Positions 37,707 through 47,481 are shown, counted from the stretch's first letter. The stretch is DNA of 64,000 nt from an uncultured Anaerolineae bacterium (GCA_938034415.1 CALHLE010000046.1:62001-126000); one strand, 5' to 3'. A program made the numbers and translations. The notes: generated by a model from the letters alone, not told the origin.

Positions 37707-38510
37707 TTACTGAGCCACCGGCAGGGCAGCCACCTCTAAGGTGGCACACAAGCCCACGTGGTCCGACGGATACAGGGTTGGATCGGAGGGCGACGGCGCA
37801 TTCAACACCACATCGCAGGATCGCACGTTGAAGTTGTCGTCCACGAAGATGTAATCAAGCGTGCCGCGCCAAGGCTCCGGCTGGCGATGGGCGATCAGAT
37901 TGCCGACCATGCTCAACCCTTTGCGCGCGGCATGGAACCGATACACCAGCGGCGTCGGACAGGTGTAATCTGGCTCGCGTCCGTGCACGACCTCGTACGC
38001 CGACGAAAACGATTCCTTCATCATGCGGATCGTGCGCATCTCGGGAGTCGCGTTGAAATCGCCGCAGACGATCATCGGATAGCTCGCCGCAGCCAATCGC
38101 AACCAATTCAGCACCCGATGCACTTGCTGCGTGCGCTTGATGTGGTCGTAGACGTGAAACATGAAATGGCCGTTGACGATCACAACCGGCCGCCCTCCGA
38201 CGCGCAAGCGCACGGCCTGCGCGACGCGCGACTGCGCAACCAGGCTGAGCGTATGACACGCCTCGACCGGCAGGCGGCTGAGCGTGGCAACGGCTTCGCG
38301 CTCAGCCAACGCGCCGGTCCTGGGTGAGGTGTGCACGGTGTACCCGCCGAGCTGATCCGCGAGCCACTGCGCGTTGTTGTGCGGCAGGCTCACCTCCTGC
38401 AGCGCGATCACATCGGGCTGTAGTTCGGCCAACTCGCGGATGATCAACTCGCGTCGATGGTGCCAGCGCGATGGTTTGTTGAGCAAGTTGAACGTGACCA
38501 ACTTAAACAT
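37707..38510 (-). CDS. Endonuclease/exonuclease/phosphatase family protein
   Basis: 267 residues of the EEP fold. Metal and catalytic residues are visible in order: the FNLLN start, ALQEVSLP with the metal-binding Glu, the GDFNATPE block, and a final SDHVGLC with the catalytic Asp-His. Relatives cleave nucleic acids, phosphoinositides or sphingomyelin. It starts 9 bases after the glycoside hydrolase gene on the same strand. There is no signal peptide, so it acts in the cytoplasm unless exported another way. Confidence 0.87.
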   Translation of the reverse strand: MFKLVTFNLLNKPSRWHHRRELIIRELAELQPDVIALQEVSLPHNNAQWLADQLGGYTVHTSPRTGALAEREAVATLSRLPVEACHTLSLVAQSRVAQAVRLRVGGRPVVIVNGHFMFHVYDHIKRTQQVHRVLNWLRLAAASYPMIVCGDFNATPEMRTIRMMKESFSSAYEVVHGREPDYTCPTPLVYRFHAARKGLSMVGNLIAHRQPEPWRGTLDYIFVDDNFNVRSCDVVLNAPSPSDPTLYPSDHVGLCATLEVAALPVAQ

Positions 38511-38519
38511 TGCTATCGC

Positions 38520-40352
38520 CTAATTGAATCCTTGCACGCCACTGACCCATGTCACTTTTGCTGCCAGATCGCGATTGAACGGCGGGGCGCGCACAATCAG
38601 CTTGCCATCCGACGCGACGACATCCGACGCCGACAACAGCGCACCGGAGACCGTGTCGAACCACTGCACGCGATGCCGGCCGGCGCCCAGCGCTTCCAGT
38701 TCTAACGCCACGTCATCGAGTCGGCGCGGCTCGAACCGAAAGGTGTGTTCTTCAGCTTGGCCAGTCGCGATCTGAACGCCGTATTGATACGCGCCCTCGT
38801 CCATGTTGTAAGCGCGGTTGCGCAGCCAGACCAGGACGCGATCCGGCGCGCGCAACCCCAGCGCGATGGCGTCTTGCTCCGATGCGACGACCGGCGTCGG
38901 CGCGTAACGCGCCAGGTCCTCGCCGCGCAGGAAGGTCGAGAGGCCACTGTAATGCGACCATAGGCCGGCCGGCTCCACCAGCGTATCCCACCACCAATAC
39001 ATGGCCGCGCCGGCAAAGCCGTTGAAGGTCGCCGCCCACAGGCCATTGTGGAATTGGATGCCCTCGCGCGTCAGCGCGTTCGGCTGCTCAAGGGTGAAGG
39101 TAGCGGCAAATTCGCCGATCATGACCGGTTTGCTTGCAACATCCTTCATGTGCTGGAAGAAGGCGCGCCCGCCGTCAACAGGTTTGAACCATCGCGCATC
39201 CTCGCCGATATATTCGTGGCGCTGCACCACGTCAATCTCCGGCATGTTCCAGATGTGCGGATCGCCTGGGACGGAGTAACTTGTGGTGACCAGGTGGCGA
39301 TAGGGGTCATGCGCGCGCAGCGTTGCTGTCATTTCCTCAATCCACCGTCGGAGCAATTCGGTCTCCGCCATCTCGGTGAAATCGACCTCGTTCCACCATT
39401 CCCACGCCAGCAGATGCGTGGAATAGGCCCAGCGGGCCGCGATATAACGCAGCCGCTGCTTGAACAATGCACGCGCCGCCGGATCGGTCGCAAAGTCGCG
39501 CGGCCGAGCGCATGGCCCGCCGTTCGCTGCGTTGTAAGGGTTCTCATGCCACAGCGGATATACGTTCAGGCTAAACTGACTGTAGTCCAGTAAGGTGAGC
39601 TGGATGTAGATGCCGCGCGCCTCGGCCATCTCGAAGACTTGGTCCAGATAATGCGCGCGATCCATGCGCGCGGTGTAATCGCCCAGCGGCGTGTCGCGCC
39701 ACTCCAGGCTGAACGATTGCGGCGCCATCCAGATGCGCGCCGTGTTTGCGCCGTTTGCCTGCAGCGCACCAAACCAACGCCGGTAGTCGCCAACTGGATC
39801 AGCGCTCCACCACGCCAGGTTGAGGCCGATGGCGAAGAAGGGCGTGCCGTCATCGAAGGCCAGGTAGCGCGGATTGCGCCGGTCCACGCGCAGGAAGCCA
39901 TGTGAATCAGGCAACGGCGGTGAGACCTGAAAGGTCACCGGCTCACCCGCGAAGGCGAACGGCTTGCGGAGCCACGGCTGTGCACGCCACTCGCCTTCTA
40001 CAGTCGGCGAGAAGCGCGCCCGCCATCCTTGCCGACCGTCGTGGCTGTAAAAGAAGGCCGGCACTTCCATCACGTCACCCTGCGGCGAAGTGAAGCGCAC
40101 ATTGATCTCGATTTGATTCGGATCGAAGGGATTATGGGCCCGAACCGAGGTGATGAGGTCGAATTCGAGTTTGCGCCATTTTGGGATGCGACGACTGGAT
40201 ACGCGCCGGATACACAGCGTAGCGCAGTCGGCGTCTGTCTCGAATGGCTCGGGGGTGAAAGCCGGCGCCCGCACTGGCGGCGCTGGAGGCAGCGCAGTTG
40301 CACAACCCACCAACCACACAGCGCAAGCCAGCGCCACAGCACGATGACTCAT
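38520..40352 (-). CDS. DUF5060-type glycoside hydrolase lipoprotein
   Basis: 610 residues. The N-terminus is a lipoprotein signal with lipobox WLVGC near residue 17, so the protein is probably anchored outside the membrane. An N-terminal beta domain (SPQGDVMEVPAFFYSHDG) like DUF5060 precedes a TIM barrel; LLAWEWWNEVDF carries the likely acid/base Glu, and MIGEFAATF the likely nucleophile Glu, as in GH5-like clan A enzymes. A C-terminal beta domain ends the chain. The polysaccharide substrate is not evident. TACAAT lies nine bases before the ATG. The phosphatase-like gene follows in the same operon. Confidence 0.83.
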   Translation of the reverse strand: MSHRAVALACAVWLVGCATALPPAPPVRAPAFTPEPFETDADCATLCIRRVSSRRIPKWRKLEFDLITSVRAHNPFDPNQIEINVRFTSPQGDVMEVPAFFYSHDGRQGWRARFSPTVEGEWRAQPWLRKPFAFAGEPVTFQVSPPLPDSHGFLRVDRRNPRYLAFDDGTPFFAIGLNLAWWSADPVGDYRRWFGALQANGANTARIWMAPQSFSLEWRDTPLGDYTARMDRAHYLDQVFEMAEARGIYIQLTLLDYSQFSLNVYPLWHENPYNAANGGPCARPRDFATDPAARALFKQRLRYIAARWAYSTHLLAWEWWNEVDFTEMAETELLRRWIEEMTATLRAHDPYRHLVTTSYSVPGDPHIWNMPEIDVVQRHEYIGEDARWFKPVDGGRAFFQHMKDVASKPVMIGEFAATFTLEQPNALTREGIQFHNGLWAATFNGFAGAAMYWWWDTLVEPAGLWSHYSGLSTFLRGEDLARYAPTPVVASEQDAIALGLRAPDRVLVWLRNRAYNMDEGAYQYGVQIATGQAEEHTFRFEPRRLDDVALELEALGAGRHRVQWFDTVSGALLSASDVVASDGKLIVRAPPFNRDLAAKVTWVSGVQGFN

Positions 40353-40361
40353 GCAACTGTC

Positions 40362-40367
40362 ATTGTA
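40362..40367 (-). promoter_or_regulatory. -10 element close to the glycoside hydrolase start
   Basis: TACAAT on the minus strand ends nine bases before the ATG at 40352, giving a leader of two or three bases. Confidence 0.5.
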
Positions 40368-40460
40368 GCCGTCCAGTCAGGGATCGCTCGCCGCAAGCAA
40401 AGCGCATTACGCAAAGATCGCAGCAGCCCACTGCATGCCGCCGCTACTGCAGGCGCGCGT

Positions 40461-41291
40461 TCACCCCATCCGCCGATAGATGAACTCTTCGGGCGGATAA
40501 CCTGGCCCGGCAGCGACCTGCGACGCAGCCGCTGCGTCTGCCATCCAAAATAGCTTGCCGCGAGTCGGTGCGATGAGTTGCGCAGGCAAGGCCTCCGGTT
40601 GGTATTCGCCAAGCAGCACGCGCCGCAGCGTCCCCGCCTTGCCTGCCCCGCTCGCCAGGAAGCACACCACATCCGCAGCGTTGATCAACGGCGGGGTGAA
40701 CGTGATGCGCGCTGGGACATTCGCCTGAGGCACGACCTGCGACACGACTAGCCGTGCCTGTTCTGCCAGCGCCGGCGTGTGAGGGAAGAGCGAGGCGGTA
40801 TGACCGTCATCACCCATACCCAACAGGACCAGGTCAAAGGTTGGCAACGAAGGATCAAAAGCAGCAGCGACTGCCGACCGGATCTCAGCCTCGTATCGCT
40901 CGGCCGCGTCCGTCGGGCCGAGTTCGGTCTGCGCGCGATGAACGTTCCCCGGCGGGATGGGCACATGAGCGATCAGCGCGTCGTATGCCAGCTTGTAGTT
41001 GCTATCCGGGTGATCAGGCGGCACGGCGCGTTCGTCGCTCCACCACAGATGCACGCGCTGCCAATCGAGCTGGCCAACGTAGGGCGGGCCGGCAAGGCGC
41101 CGATACAGCGCCCTCGGCGTGCTGCCGCCGCTCAGGGCGAGATGGAAGGCGCCGCGCCGCTCAATCGCTTTGCGCCCCCAAAAGACCACTGCCTTAGCCG
41201 CCAGCTCGGTCATCGCCTCCGGCGTCGGCTCGACCTGCAGATGGTAGGTGCCATCGTCGTTCATGACGATGACGAAGGGCGCGCCGGACAT
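40461..41291 (-). CDS. pgl: 6-phosphogluconolactonase
   Basis: 276 residues from the ATG at 41291, which shares its A with the zwf stop (TGATG), so the two are coupled; five extra upstream codons are open but unlikely. It hydrolyses 6-phosphogluconolactone in the oxidative pentose phosphate pathway. Family motifs are LALSGGSTPRALYRRLA near residue 55, WSDERAVPPDHPDSNY near 90, and GMGDDGHTASLFP near 155. It is the last gene of the rpiB-to-pgl run. Confidence 0.92.
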   Translation of the reverse strand: MSGAPFVIVMNDDGTYHLQVEPTPEAMTELAAKAVVFWGRKAIERRGAFHLALSGGSTPRALYRRLAGPPYVGQLDWQRVHLWWSDERAVPPDHPDSNYKLAYDALIAHVPIPPGNVHRAQTELGPTDAAERYEAEIRSAVAAAFDPSLPTFDLVLLGMGDDGHTASLFPHTPALAEQARLVVSQVVPQANVPARITFTPPLINAADVVCFLASGAGKAGTLRRVLLGEYQPEALPAQLIAPTRGKLFWMADAAAASQVAAGPGYPPEEFIYRRMG

Positions 41292-42793
41292 CACACCACG
41301 TGCCACTTGCGCCCGTCGGCGGCGAGGAAGTCATCAGCCTCTTTCGGCCCCCATGATCCCGAACGATACAGCTCAATGAACGAACCGCCGCCTGCTTCCC
41401 AGCGCTCGATCACCGGCGTGAGGAGCGCCCACGACGCCTCAACCTCGTCGCTGCGGGTGAACAAGGTCGAATCGCCCAGCATCGCATCGAGGATCAAACG
41501 TTCGTAGGCTTCCGGCGTCGCATTTTTGAAGGTGCTGCCGTAGTTGAAATCCATCACCACCGTTTGGATGTTGTCGCCGCTGCCGGGCACCTTCGCGCCA
41601 AAGCGGAGCGAGATGCCCTCATGCGGCTGAATGTTGATGACCAGCAGGTTAGGCTCAATTGCGCGGGCAATGGTCTCTTTGAACAGCAGCAGAGGCGGCA
41701 TCTTGAACTGGATGACGATCTCGGTCAGGCGTTTGGCCATGCGCTTGCCGCTGCGGATGTAGAAGGGGACGCCGGCCCAGCGCCAATTGTCCACAAACAG
41801 CTTCATCGCCAGATAGGTCTCGGTAGTGGAATCGGGCGCCACACCCTCTTCCTGTGTGTAGCCAGGCACGATCTGGCCGTCTATCTTGCCGGGGCCGTAT
41901 TGGCCGCGCACCGTGCCATCGCCGCGCGATGTATCCACGCGCAGCGCCTTGAGCACTTTCACCTTTTCGTTGCGCACGGCATCTGCGCTGAACTCCGCCG
42001 GCGGCTCCATCGCCGTCAGCGCCAGAAGCTGCAGCAGATGGTTCTGCACAATGTCGCGGATGACGCCGGCCTTTTCGTAATATGAGCCGCGATTGCCAAT
42101 GCCGATGCTTTCGGCTACCGTGATCTGCACGTTATCCACGTAGCGCCGATCCCAGATCGGCTCGAAGATGCCGTTGGCGAAGCGGAAGACGAAGATGTTC
42201 TGAACCGTCTCCTTGCCCAGGTAGTGGTCAATGCGATAGACCTGCTCCTCGCGAAAGAAGCGATGCACGTGCTCGTTTAACTCGCGCGCCGATTTCAGGT
42301 CGTGGCCGAACGGCTTCTCGATGATGATGCGCGACCAATGACGATCGCCGCCAGCGGCGCCGGTGCATAGCATGCTGCCGACGTTCTCGATGATGGTGGG
42401 ATACACCTCCGGCGGCGTCGCGACGTAGAACAAACGGTTCGCGCCGCTGCCATGCGCTTGCTCAATCGCCGCCAGACGCTTACACAGCACCTCGTAATCG
42501 GTCGCTGAGCCGTAATCGCCCTGCTGATAGTGCAGGCTGCGGGCGAATTTCTCCCAGATCGCCTCGTCGATCGGCTTCAAGCGGGCGAACTCCTCGCACG
42601 CCGCGCGCATCTCTTCGCGGAACGATTCGTTGGTCTTCGCCTTGCGCGCAAAGCCGATCATGGCGAATTCATCGGGCAGCAACCCATCGCACATCAGGCT
42701 ATAGAGCGCCGGGATGAGCTTGCGCTGCGTCAAGTCGCCCGATGCACCAAAGATAACCATGATGCACGGTTCAGGTCTCTTGGAAGGATTCAT
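41291..42793 (-). CDS. zwf: Glucose-6-phosphate 1-dehydrogenase
   Basis: 500 residues from the ATG at 42793; the open frame extends to a TTG at 42859, but the family start fits 42793. It oxidises glucose-6-phosphate with NAD(P). The Rossmann motif FGASGDLTQRK is near residue 14, and the substrate and catalytic block RIDHYLGKETVQN near residue 184 holds the active His. The length matches other bacterial enzymes. No clear Shine-Dalgarno sequence precedes it. It lies 110 bases after gnd. Confidence 0.94.
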   Translation of the reverse strand: MNPSKRPEPCIMVIFGASGDLTQRKLIPALYSLMCDGLLPDEFAMIGFARKAKTNESFREEMRAACEEFARLKPIDEAIWEKFARSLHYQQGDYGSATDYEVLCKRLAAIEQAHGSGANRLFYVATPPEVYPTIIENVGSMLCTGAAGGDRHWSRIIIEKPFGHDLKSARELNEHVHRFFREEQVYRIDHYLGKETVQNIFVFRFANGIFEPIWDRRYVDNVQITVAESIGIGNRGSYYEKAGVIRDIVQNHLLQLLALTAMEPPAEFSADAVRNEKVKVLKALRVDTSRGDGTVRGQYGPGKIDGQIVPGYTQEEGVAPDSTTETYLAMKLFVDNWRWAGVPFYIRSGKRMAKRLTEIVIQFKMPPLLLFKETIARAIEPNLLVINIQPHEGISLRFGAKVPGSGDNIQTVVMDFNYGSTFKNATPEAYERLILDAMLGDSTLFTRSDEVEASWALLTPVIERWEAGGGSFIELYRSGSWGPKEADDFLAADGRKWHVV

Positions 42794-42903
42794 AGCGAGC
42801 AGTTGGAGGTCAGGGGCCTGGGAGATTCCGGCAGCCGGCGCAGGAGCGACGAGGCGCAAGCGCGCAACCGGCCGCCGGAATCAGCACCCATGAGGACTCC
42901 AGT

Positions 42904-43803
42904 TCATGTCGTTTTAATCGCATGGCCGCCGAAGCCTTTGCGCATCATAGCGGTGACCTTTGCGGCGAAAGATTCTTCCTGGCGAGAGGCGAAACGCTGG
43001 AATAGCGAGAGCGCGATCACCGGGGCCGGCACGTCCTCATCGATGGCCGCTTGAACCGTCCAGCGTCCTTCGCCGGAATCTTCCACATATCCCCGCACCC
43101 GCTCCAGCTTGGGATCGTCTTTAAGCGCTTCGGCGAGCAAATCGAGCAACCAGGATCGCACAACGCTGCCTTTGCGCCAGACTTCGGCGATCTGGTCCAA
43201 CTTCAGGTTGAACTCGCTCTTCTCCATGATCTCGAAGCCTTCGGCGAAGGCTTGCATCATGCCGTATTCAATACCATTGTGAACCATCTTGACAAAGTGA
43301 CCGGCGCCGGCCGCGCCGCAGTGCAGGTAGTGCGTGCCATCGGGCGCGAGCGATTTGAAGGCCGGTTCCAGTTGCTTGAACACCGCTTCATCGCCGCCGA
43401 TCATCAAGCAGTAGCCGTTCTGCAATCCCCAGATACCGCCACTGGTACCCTGATCCATGAAGTGCACGCCTTTGGCTTTGCACTCGACGTAATGTCGCTT
43501 GGAGTCCCGCCAGTTGGAGTTGCCGCCGTCCACGATCGTGTCGCCGGGTTGCAGCAGGCCGAGCAGCCGTTGAATCATTGCGTCGGTCGTCGGGCCGGCC
43601 GGTATCATGATCCAGATCGCGCGCGGCGGCGTGAGCGCCGCCACCAATTCCTCAACTGTGTAGACCCCGCGCAGGCCCTCCGCTTTCAACTCGTCCACTG
43701 GCTTGGGGCTGCGATTGCACACGATGACGTCGTGCCCATCACGGTGCCATCGCCGCGCCATATTCGCGCCCATCCGCCCCAATCCGAACAATCCGATTTG
43801 CAT
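42904..43803 (-). CDS. gnd: 6-phosphogluconate dehydrogenase, decarboxylating (short form)
   Basis: 299 residues, the short GntZ/YqeC-like type, much shorter than the 470-residue E. coli form. The N-terminal GLGRMGANMARRW dinucleotide motif, GTSGGIWG and the MVHNGIEYGMMQA catalytic block (Lys in HFVKMVHN) are present. It converts 6-phosphogluconate to ribulose-5-phosphate and CO2; short forms often prefer NAD. AAAGGGAGA lies upstream of the ATG. It is third in the pentose phosphate run. Confidence 0.93.
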   Translation of the reverse strand: MQIGLFGLGRMGANMARRWHRDGHDVIVCNRSPKPVDELKAEGLRGVYTVEELVAALTPPRAIWIMIPAGPTTDAMIQRLLGLLQPGDTIVDGGNSNWRDSKRHYVECKAKGVHFMDQGTSGGIWGLQNGYCLMIGGDEAVFKQLEPAFKSLAPDGTHYLHCGAAGAGHFVKMVHNGIEYGMMQAFAEGFEIMEKSEFNLKLDQIAEVWRKGSVVRSWLLDLLAEALKDDPKLERVRGYVEDSGEGRWTVQAAIDEDVPAPVIALSLFQRFASRQEESFAAKVTAMMRKGFGGHAIKTT

Positions 43804-43848
43804 GATATCTCTGTCTCCCTTTGATAAAGCGTCTATGTGAAATTGATG

Positions 43849-46821
43849 TTATGCGATGCGCTTCGCTGATTCGACTTTGCGCTGCTTCGCCGAGGATCGC
43901 TCGGCGGACACGCGCGACTCGTCGGACTTCGCCTTCGTGGCCCGCCTCGATCGGGCGCGTGACGTCGCCGACTTAGACGGCTGAGTTGACGCGCCCAACC
44001 GACGCGCGCCACCGCTCACCACCTTGATCACTTTCCCCAACGCCGCTTCCAAATCTGCGCCCAAATGCAGCCGCAGAATGCGCCGCTGGTGCGCCTTGAG
44101 CGATTCAAAGTCGCCGAGCGCCTGCGCGCGAAGCAGTGTGCCGAACGAGAACGGCTCCCCCGCAATCAGCACGTCCTCCTGTGGATCGTAGGTCAGTTGC
44201 AGCGCCACGACGTTGTTCGCGCCGCCCTTGTGCAACTGTCCGGTGCTGTGCAAGAAGCGCGGCCCATAGCCCACAGTGACCGGCACGCCGATCTTTTCGC
44301 GGATCAGGTGGCGCAGCTGCGTGAGCTGTTGGGCCACCGAGTCGGAATACGGCAAGTAGGCCTGAATGGCTATATAGTCGCCAGGCTTGGCTTGACGCAG
44401 GAACTTATTAAGCTGACCGTTGGCCGAGCGGCTGGTCAACTCGTTGCTGAACGTGCCGCTTTGCTCGAACTCGTCAAGCAGCCGCCTCGTGTTGACTTTG
44501 CTCTCGGTGACGTTCGGCTCATCGAAGGGGTTGACGCCGATCACCACGCCGGCGATCGCCGTGGCAAATTCCCAACGGAAGAACTCCGCGCCCAGGTCAT
44601 AGGCGTCGCGCAGCGTTAAGGTGAGCACCGGCAGGCCGGCCTTAATGAGGTTGGCGACGAAGCGTTCGTAGGTCTCATCGCCAACCAGCCGCATATACAC
44701 AAAGAAGCGATCAGGGCTGAGCGCAGCGACGCCTAATTTGTCATGCGCCGCATCGCGCAGCGTCACCAGCGCGCCATCCGCGCTCAGGTCGCCTTCCACC
44801 GGCACGATGCCGCGCTCCTGCTTGCCCAGGCTTTCGGCTATCAGTTGCTCGACCCAGTAGCCAAACGCTTCGATCCCCGGCGAGAGGATGAAAGTGACCT
44901 TGTCGCGTCCGTTCAAGGCCAACCCGCCCATGAGGGCACCAAGGTACAGGCCGGGATTGGTCGCGCTATCCGGCTTGCACCAATGCGCCATCTGGGCCGC
45001 GCGCTCGAGCAATTTGGCGATATCCAGACCCTGCAAAGCCGCTGGCACCAATCCAAAGTAGGATAGCGCCGAGTAACGCCCGCCGATGTCCGCTGGGTTG
45101 ATGAACACCCTGCCGAATCCCTCTTCGACAGCCAGGCGCTGCAGCGACGTACCTTCGTCGGTAATGGCGACGAAATGCTGGCCGGCCGTTTCGCCCACTG
45201 CCTCGTCCACCTTCGCGCGGAAATACTTATAGAAAGCGTTCACCTCCAGCGTGCTGCCCGACTTGCTGGCCACGATGAACAGGGTCTTCTTGAAATCGAG
45301 CCGGCGCTCCAGGCTCAGCACCGTCGTGGGATCGGTGGTGTCCAACACGTGCATCCGCAGGCCGGTCACGCCTTCGGCGGGGGTAAAGGTCACGCGCATG
45401 ACATCGGGCGCCAGCGAGCTGCCGCCCATGCCCAACACCACCGCATCGGTCATGCCCATGCTCCGGGCGTGTTCGCGGAAGGCGTGTAGTTCATCCACGC
45501 GCGGCTTCATCGTCTCGATCACCGAGAGCCAACCCAGGCGATTGCTGATGACCTTGATGTGCTCCGGAGCCGTCATCCACAACGACGCGTCGCGCTGCCA
45601 CATGCGCGAGGCCGCCTTCATCTTCACCAGTTCCTCGACATAGCCCAGCGCCGACGACACGCCGGATGCTTCGCCGCGCGCCACGACGGCTGCGCGTTTA
45701 TCTTCGATGCCCTTCAGCAGCGACTCGAAGGCATCGGCGAACAGCTTGATGCCGTCGTCCTGTAGCTTTTGCAACACCTGCCGCATCGAAATGCCGGCTG
45801 CTTCGAGTTCCTCGAGCGTGCGTCGAGCTTCGTCCACCCCTTCGCGCAAAGTCGGCGCGACGACGCCATGGTCGCGGAAGGCCTTCAGCGTCGCGGGCGG
45901 CAGCGTGTTCACCGTATGCTCGCCGATGAGCGCCTCAACGTAGTAGGTGTCCTTGTAGGCCGGGTTCTTCGTGCTGGTGCTCGCCCACAACACGCGCTGC
46001 GGGCGCGCCCCCTGGTCAGCCAGCGCTCTGAACTCCGGCTCTGAGAAGATGCGCTGGAAGATCTCATAGGCCAGCTTAGCGTTGGCAATAGCCGCCTTGC
46101 CCTTCAAGGCTTGTAGCCGTTCGCGCTGCGCCATATCGTGCTCGGGTAACGCGGCGATCTTCTCATCGAGCAGCCTGTCCACTAGCGTATCCACCCGGCT
46201 GACGAAGAAGGAGGCGACCGAGGCCACGTTGAGCGACTGACCCTTCATCGCGCGCTCTTTCAAGCCGGCCAAGTAGGCGCGTGCAACGGCCTCGTAGCCG
46301 TCGAGCGAGAAGATCAGCGTCACGTTGATGTTAATGCCGTCGGCAATTAGCGTCTGGATGGCTGGGATGCCTGCCGGCGTGGCCGGCACCTTAACCATCA
46401 GGTTCTTGCGACCCACGAGCTTGAACAGCCGCCGCGCCTCGCTCACCGTGCCTTCGTAGTCGTGCGCCAGCAGAGGCGACACCTCTAGGCTGACGTAGCC
46501 ATCTAGGCCGTCGGTCTGTTCGTAGATCGGTTCGAGCAAGTCGGCCGCTGACTGAATGTCAGCGATGGCGAGCGATTCATAGATCGCGTTGGCGTCGGCG
46601 CCGCGCTGCGCCAGGGCAATGATGTCCGCGTCATAGTCGGCGCTGCCGGTGATGGCTTTCTCGAAGATGGCCGGGTTCGAGGTCAGACCAAGGACGCCAT
46701 AGTCATCAATCAGCGCCTGCATTTCGCCGGAGGTGATGATGCTGCGCTGAATGTTGTCGTACCAGAAGCTCTGGCCATACGTTCGCACTTCAAAGTTGGG
46801 ATTTCCATTCTGGCTGGTCAT
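43849..46821 (-). CDS. tal-pgi: Bifunctional transaldolase / glucose-6-phosphate isomerase
   Basis: 990 residues. Residues 1-370 are a transaldolase: SNPAIFEKAI at the start and NLMVKVPATPAGIPAI carrying the Schiff-base Lys. Residues about 400-930 are a glucose-6-phosphate isomerase, with MGGSSLAPDVMR, FIVASKSGSTLEVN and DIGGRYSALSYFGL. Such fusions are known in some bacteria and couple the pathway to glycolysis. The last 50 residues are rich in Lys, Arg, Ser and Ala, are predicted disordered and are unusual for the family. It lies between rpiB and gnd on the same strand. No clear ribosome-binding site is seen. Confidence 0.94.
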   Translation of the reverse strand: MTSQNGNPNFEVRTYGQSFWYDNIQRSIITSGEMQALIDDYGVLGLTSNPAIFEKAITGSADYDADIIALAQRGADANAIYESLAIADIQSAADLLEPIYEQTDGLDGYVSLEVSPLLAHDYEGTVSEARRLFKLVGRKNLMVKVPATPAGIPAIQTLIADGININVTLIFSLDGYEAVARAYLAGLKERAMKGQSLNVASVASFFVSRVDTLVDRLLDEKIAALPEHDMAQRERLQALKGKAAIANAKLAYEIFQRIFSEPEFRALADQGARPQRVLWASTSTKNPAYKDTYYVEALIGEHTVNTLPPATLKAFRDHGVVAPTLREGVDEARRTLEELEAAGISMRQVLQKLQDDGIKLFADAFESLLKGIEDKRAAVVARGEASGVSSALGYVEELVKMKAASRMWQRDASLWMTAPEHIKVISNRLGWLSVIETMKPRVDELHAFREHARSMGMTDAVVLGMGGSSLAPDVMRVTFTPAEGVTGLRMHVLDTTDPTTVLSLERRLDFKKTLFIVASKSGSTLEVNAFYKYFRAKVDEAVGETAGQHFVAITDEGTSLQRLAVEEGFGRVFINPADIGGRYSALSYFGLVPAALQGLDIAKLLERAAQMAHWCKPDSATNPGLYLGALMGGLALNGRDKVTFILSPGIEAFGYWVEQLIAESLGKQERGIVPVEGDLSADGALVTLRDAAHDKLGVAALSPDRFFVYMRLVGDETYERFVANLIKAGLPVLTLTLRDAYDLGAEFFRWEFATAIAGVVIGVNPFDEPNVTESKVNTRRLLDEFEQSGTFSNELTSRSANGQLNKFLRQAKPGDYIAIQAYLPYSDSVAQQLTQLRHLIREKIGVPVTVGYGPRFLHSTGQLHKGGANNVVALQLTYDPQEDVLIAGEPFSFGTLLRAQALGDFESLKAHQRRILRLHLGADLEAALGKVIKVVSGGARRLGASTQPSKSATSRARSRRATKAKSDESRVSAERSSAKQRKVESAKRIA

Positions 46822-46876
46822 AGCTTATGACAAAGATTCAGACGCGCCGTGCAGAGCGCGCGCCGTTGCTTGAATG

Positions 46877-47329
46877 TCAAGCGCAAGAATCGCGCTCCAT
46901 TTGCTCAACTTTCTTCAGGCGGGCAACATAGCGCTCGATGCCGTTGAAGCGCGCGCCCAAAAATGCGCGCAGCGCTTCCGCCGCCAACTCGACGCCGATG
47001 ATGCGCGCGCCGAACACAATCACGTTCATGTCATCGTGTTCCACGCCTTGGTGCGCGGAGTAGGTATCGTGGCACACACAGGCGCGAATCCCGCGCATCT
47101 TGTTCGCAGCGATGCACGCGCCGACGCCGCTGCCGCAGATGAGCACCCCGCGTTCGGCCAGGCCGCGCTGGAGCGCCTCGCCCACGGCGCGCGCAAAGTC
47201 AGGATAATCGGATCGCTCCGTGTTAAACGCCCCAAAGTCCAGCACCTCGTGGCCGTCTTGCTTGAGGATTTCGACAAGCGAGGCTTTGAGCGGAAAGCCG
47301 GCGTGGTCGGCTGCTATTGCAACTCGCAT
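46877..47329 (-). CDS. rpiB: Ribose-5-phosphate isomerase B
   Basis: 150 residues from the ATG at 47329 (MRVAIAADHAGF). It interconverts ribose-5-phosphate and ribulose-5-phosphate. The N-terminal phosphate-binding HAG, the CGSGVGACIAANKMRGIRA block with the active Cys, and HDDMNVIVFGARIIG are family hallmarks. An ATG nine bases further upstream (at 47338) cannot be used if TATAAT at 47337-47342 is the -10 element, because it overlaps it. It is the first gene of the pentose phosphate run. Confidence 0.93.
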   Translation of the reverse strand: MRVAIAADHAGFPLKASLVEILKQDGHEVLDFGAFNTERSDYPDFARAVGEALQRGLAERGVLICGSGVGACIAANKMRGIRACVCHDTYSAHQGVEHDDMNVIVFGARIIGVELAAEALRAFLGARFNGIERYVARLKKVEQMERDSCA

Positions 47330-47336
47330 CTGCTTC

Positions 47337-47342
47337 ATTATA
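47337..47342 (-). promoter_or_regulatory. rpiB -10 element, leaderless geometry
   Basis: A perfect TATAAT on the minus strand, then seven bases, then the rpiB ATG at 47329. It would start the whole pentose phosphate operon. Confidence 0.6.
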
Positions 47343-47397
47343 TGCGGCGAACCGATCTTTATCCAGTTTCGCCTCGTGCAGTCCGGCCATCATACGA

Positions 47398-47425
47398 CTG
47401 TCATTTCACGGCCGCATACTATAAT
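47398..47425 (+). promoter_or_regulatory. glgP promoter
   Basis: CTGTCA (47398-47403), a 16-base spacer and TATAAT (47420-47425). The leader to the GTG start would be about 155 bases. Confidence 0.5.
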
Positions 47426-47481
47426 CATCGAGAGTTTTACCAGTTTACTTTCCGCAAACCGCCGTGGGCTACAGCACGAGC

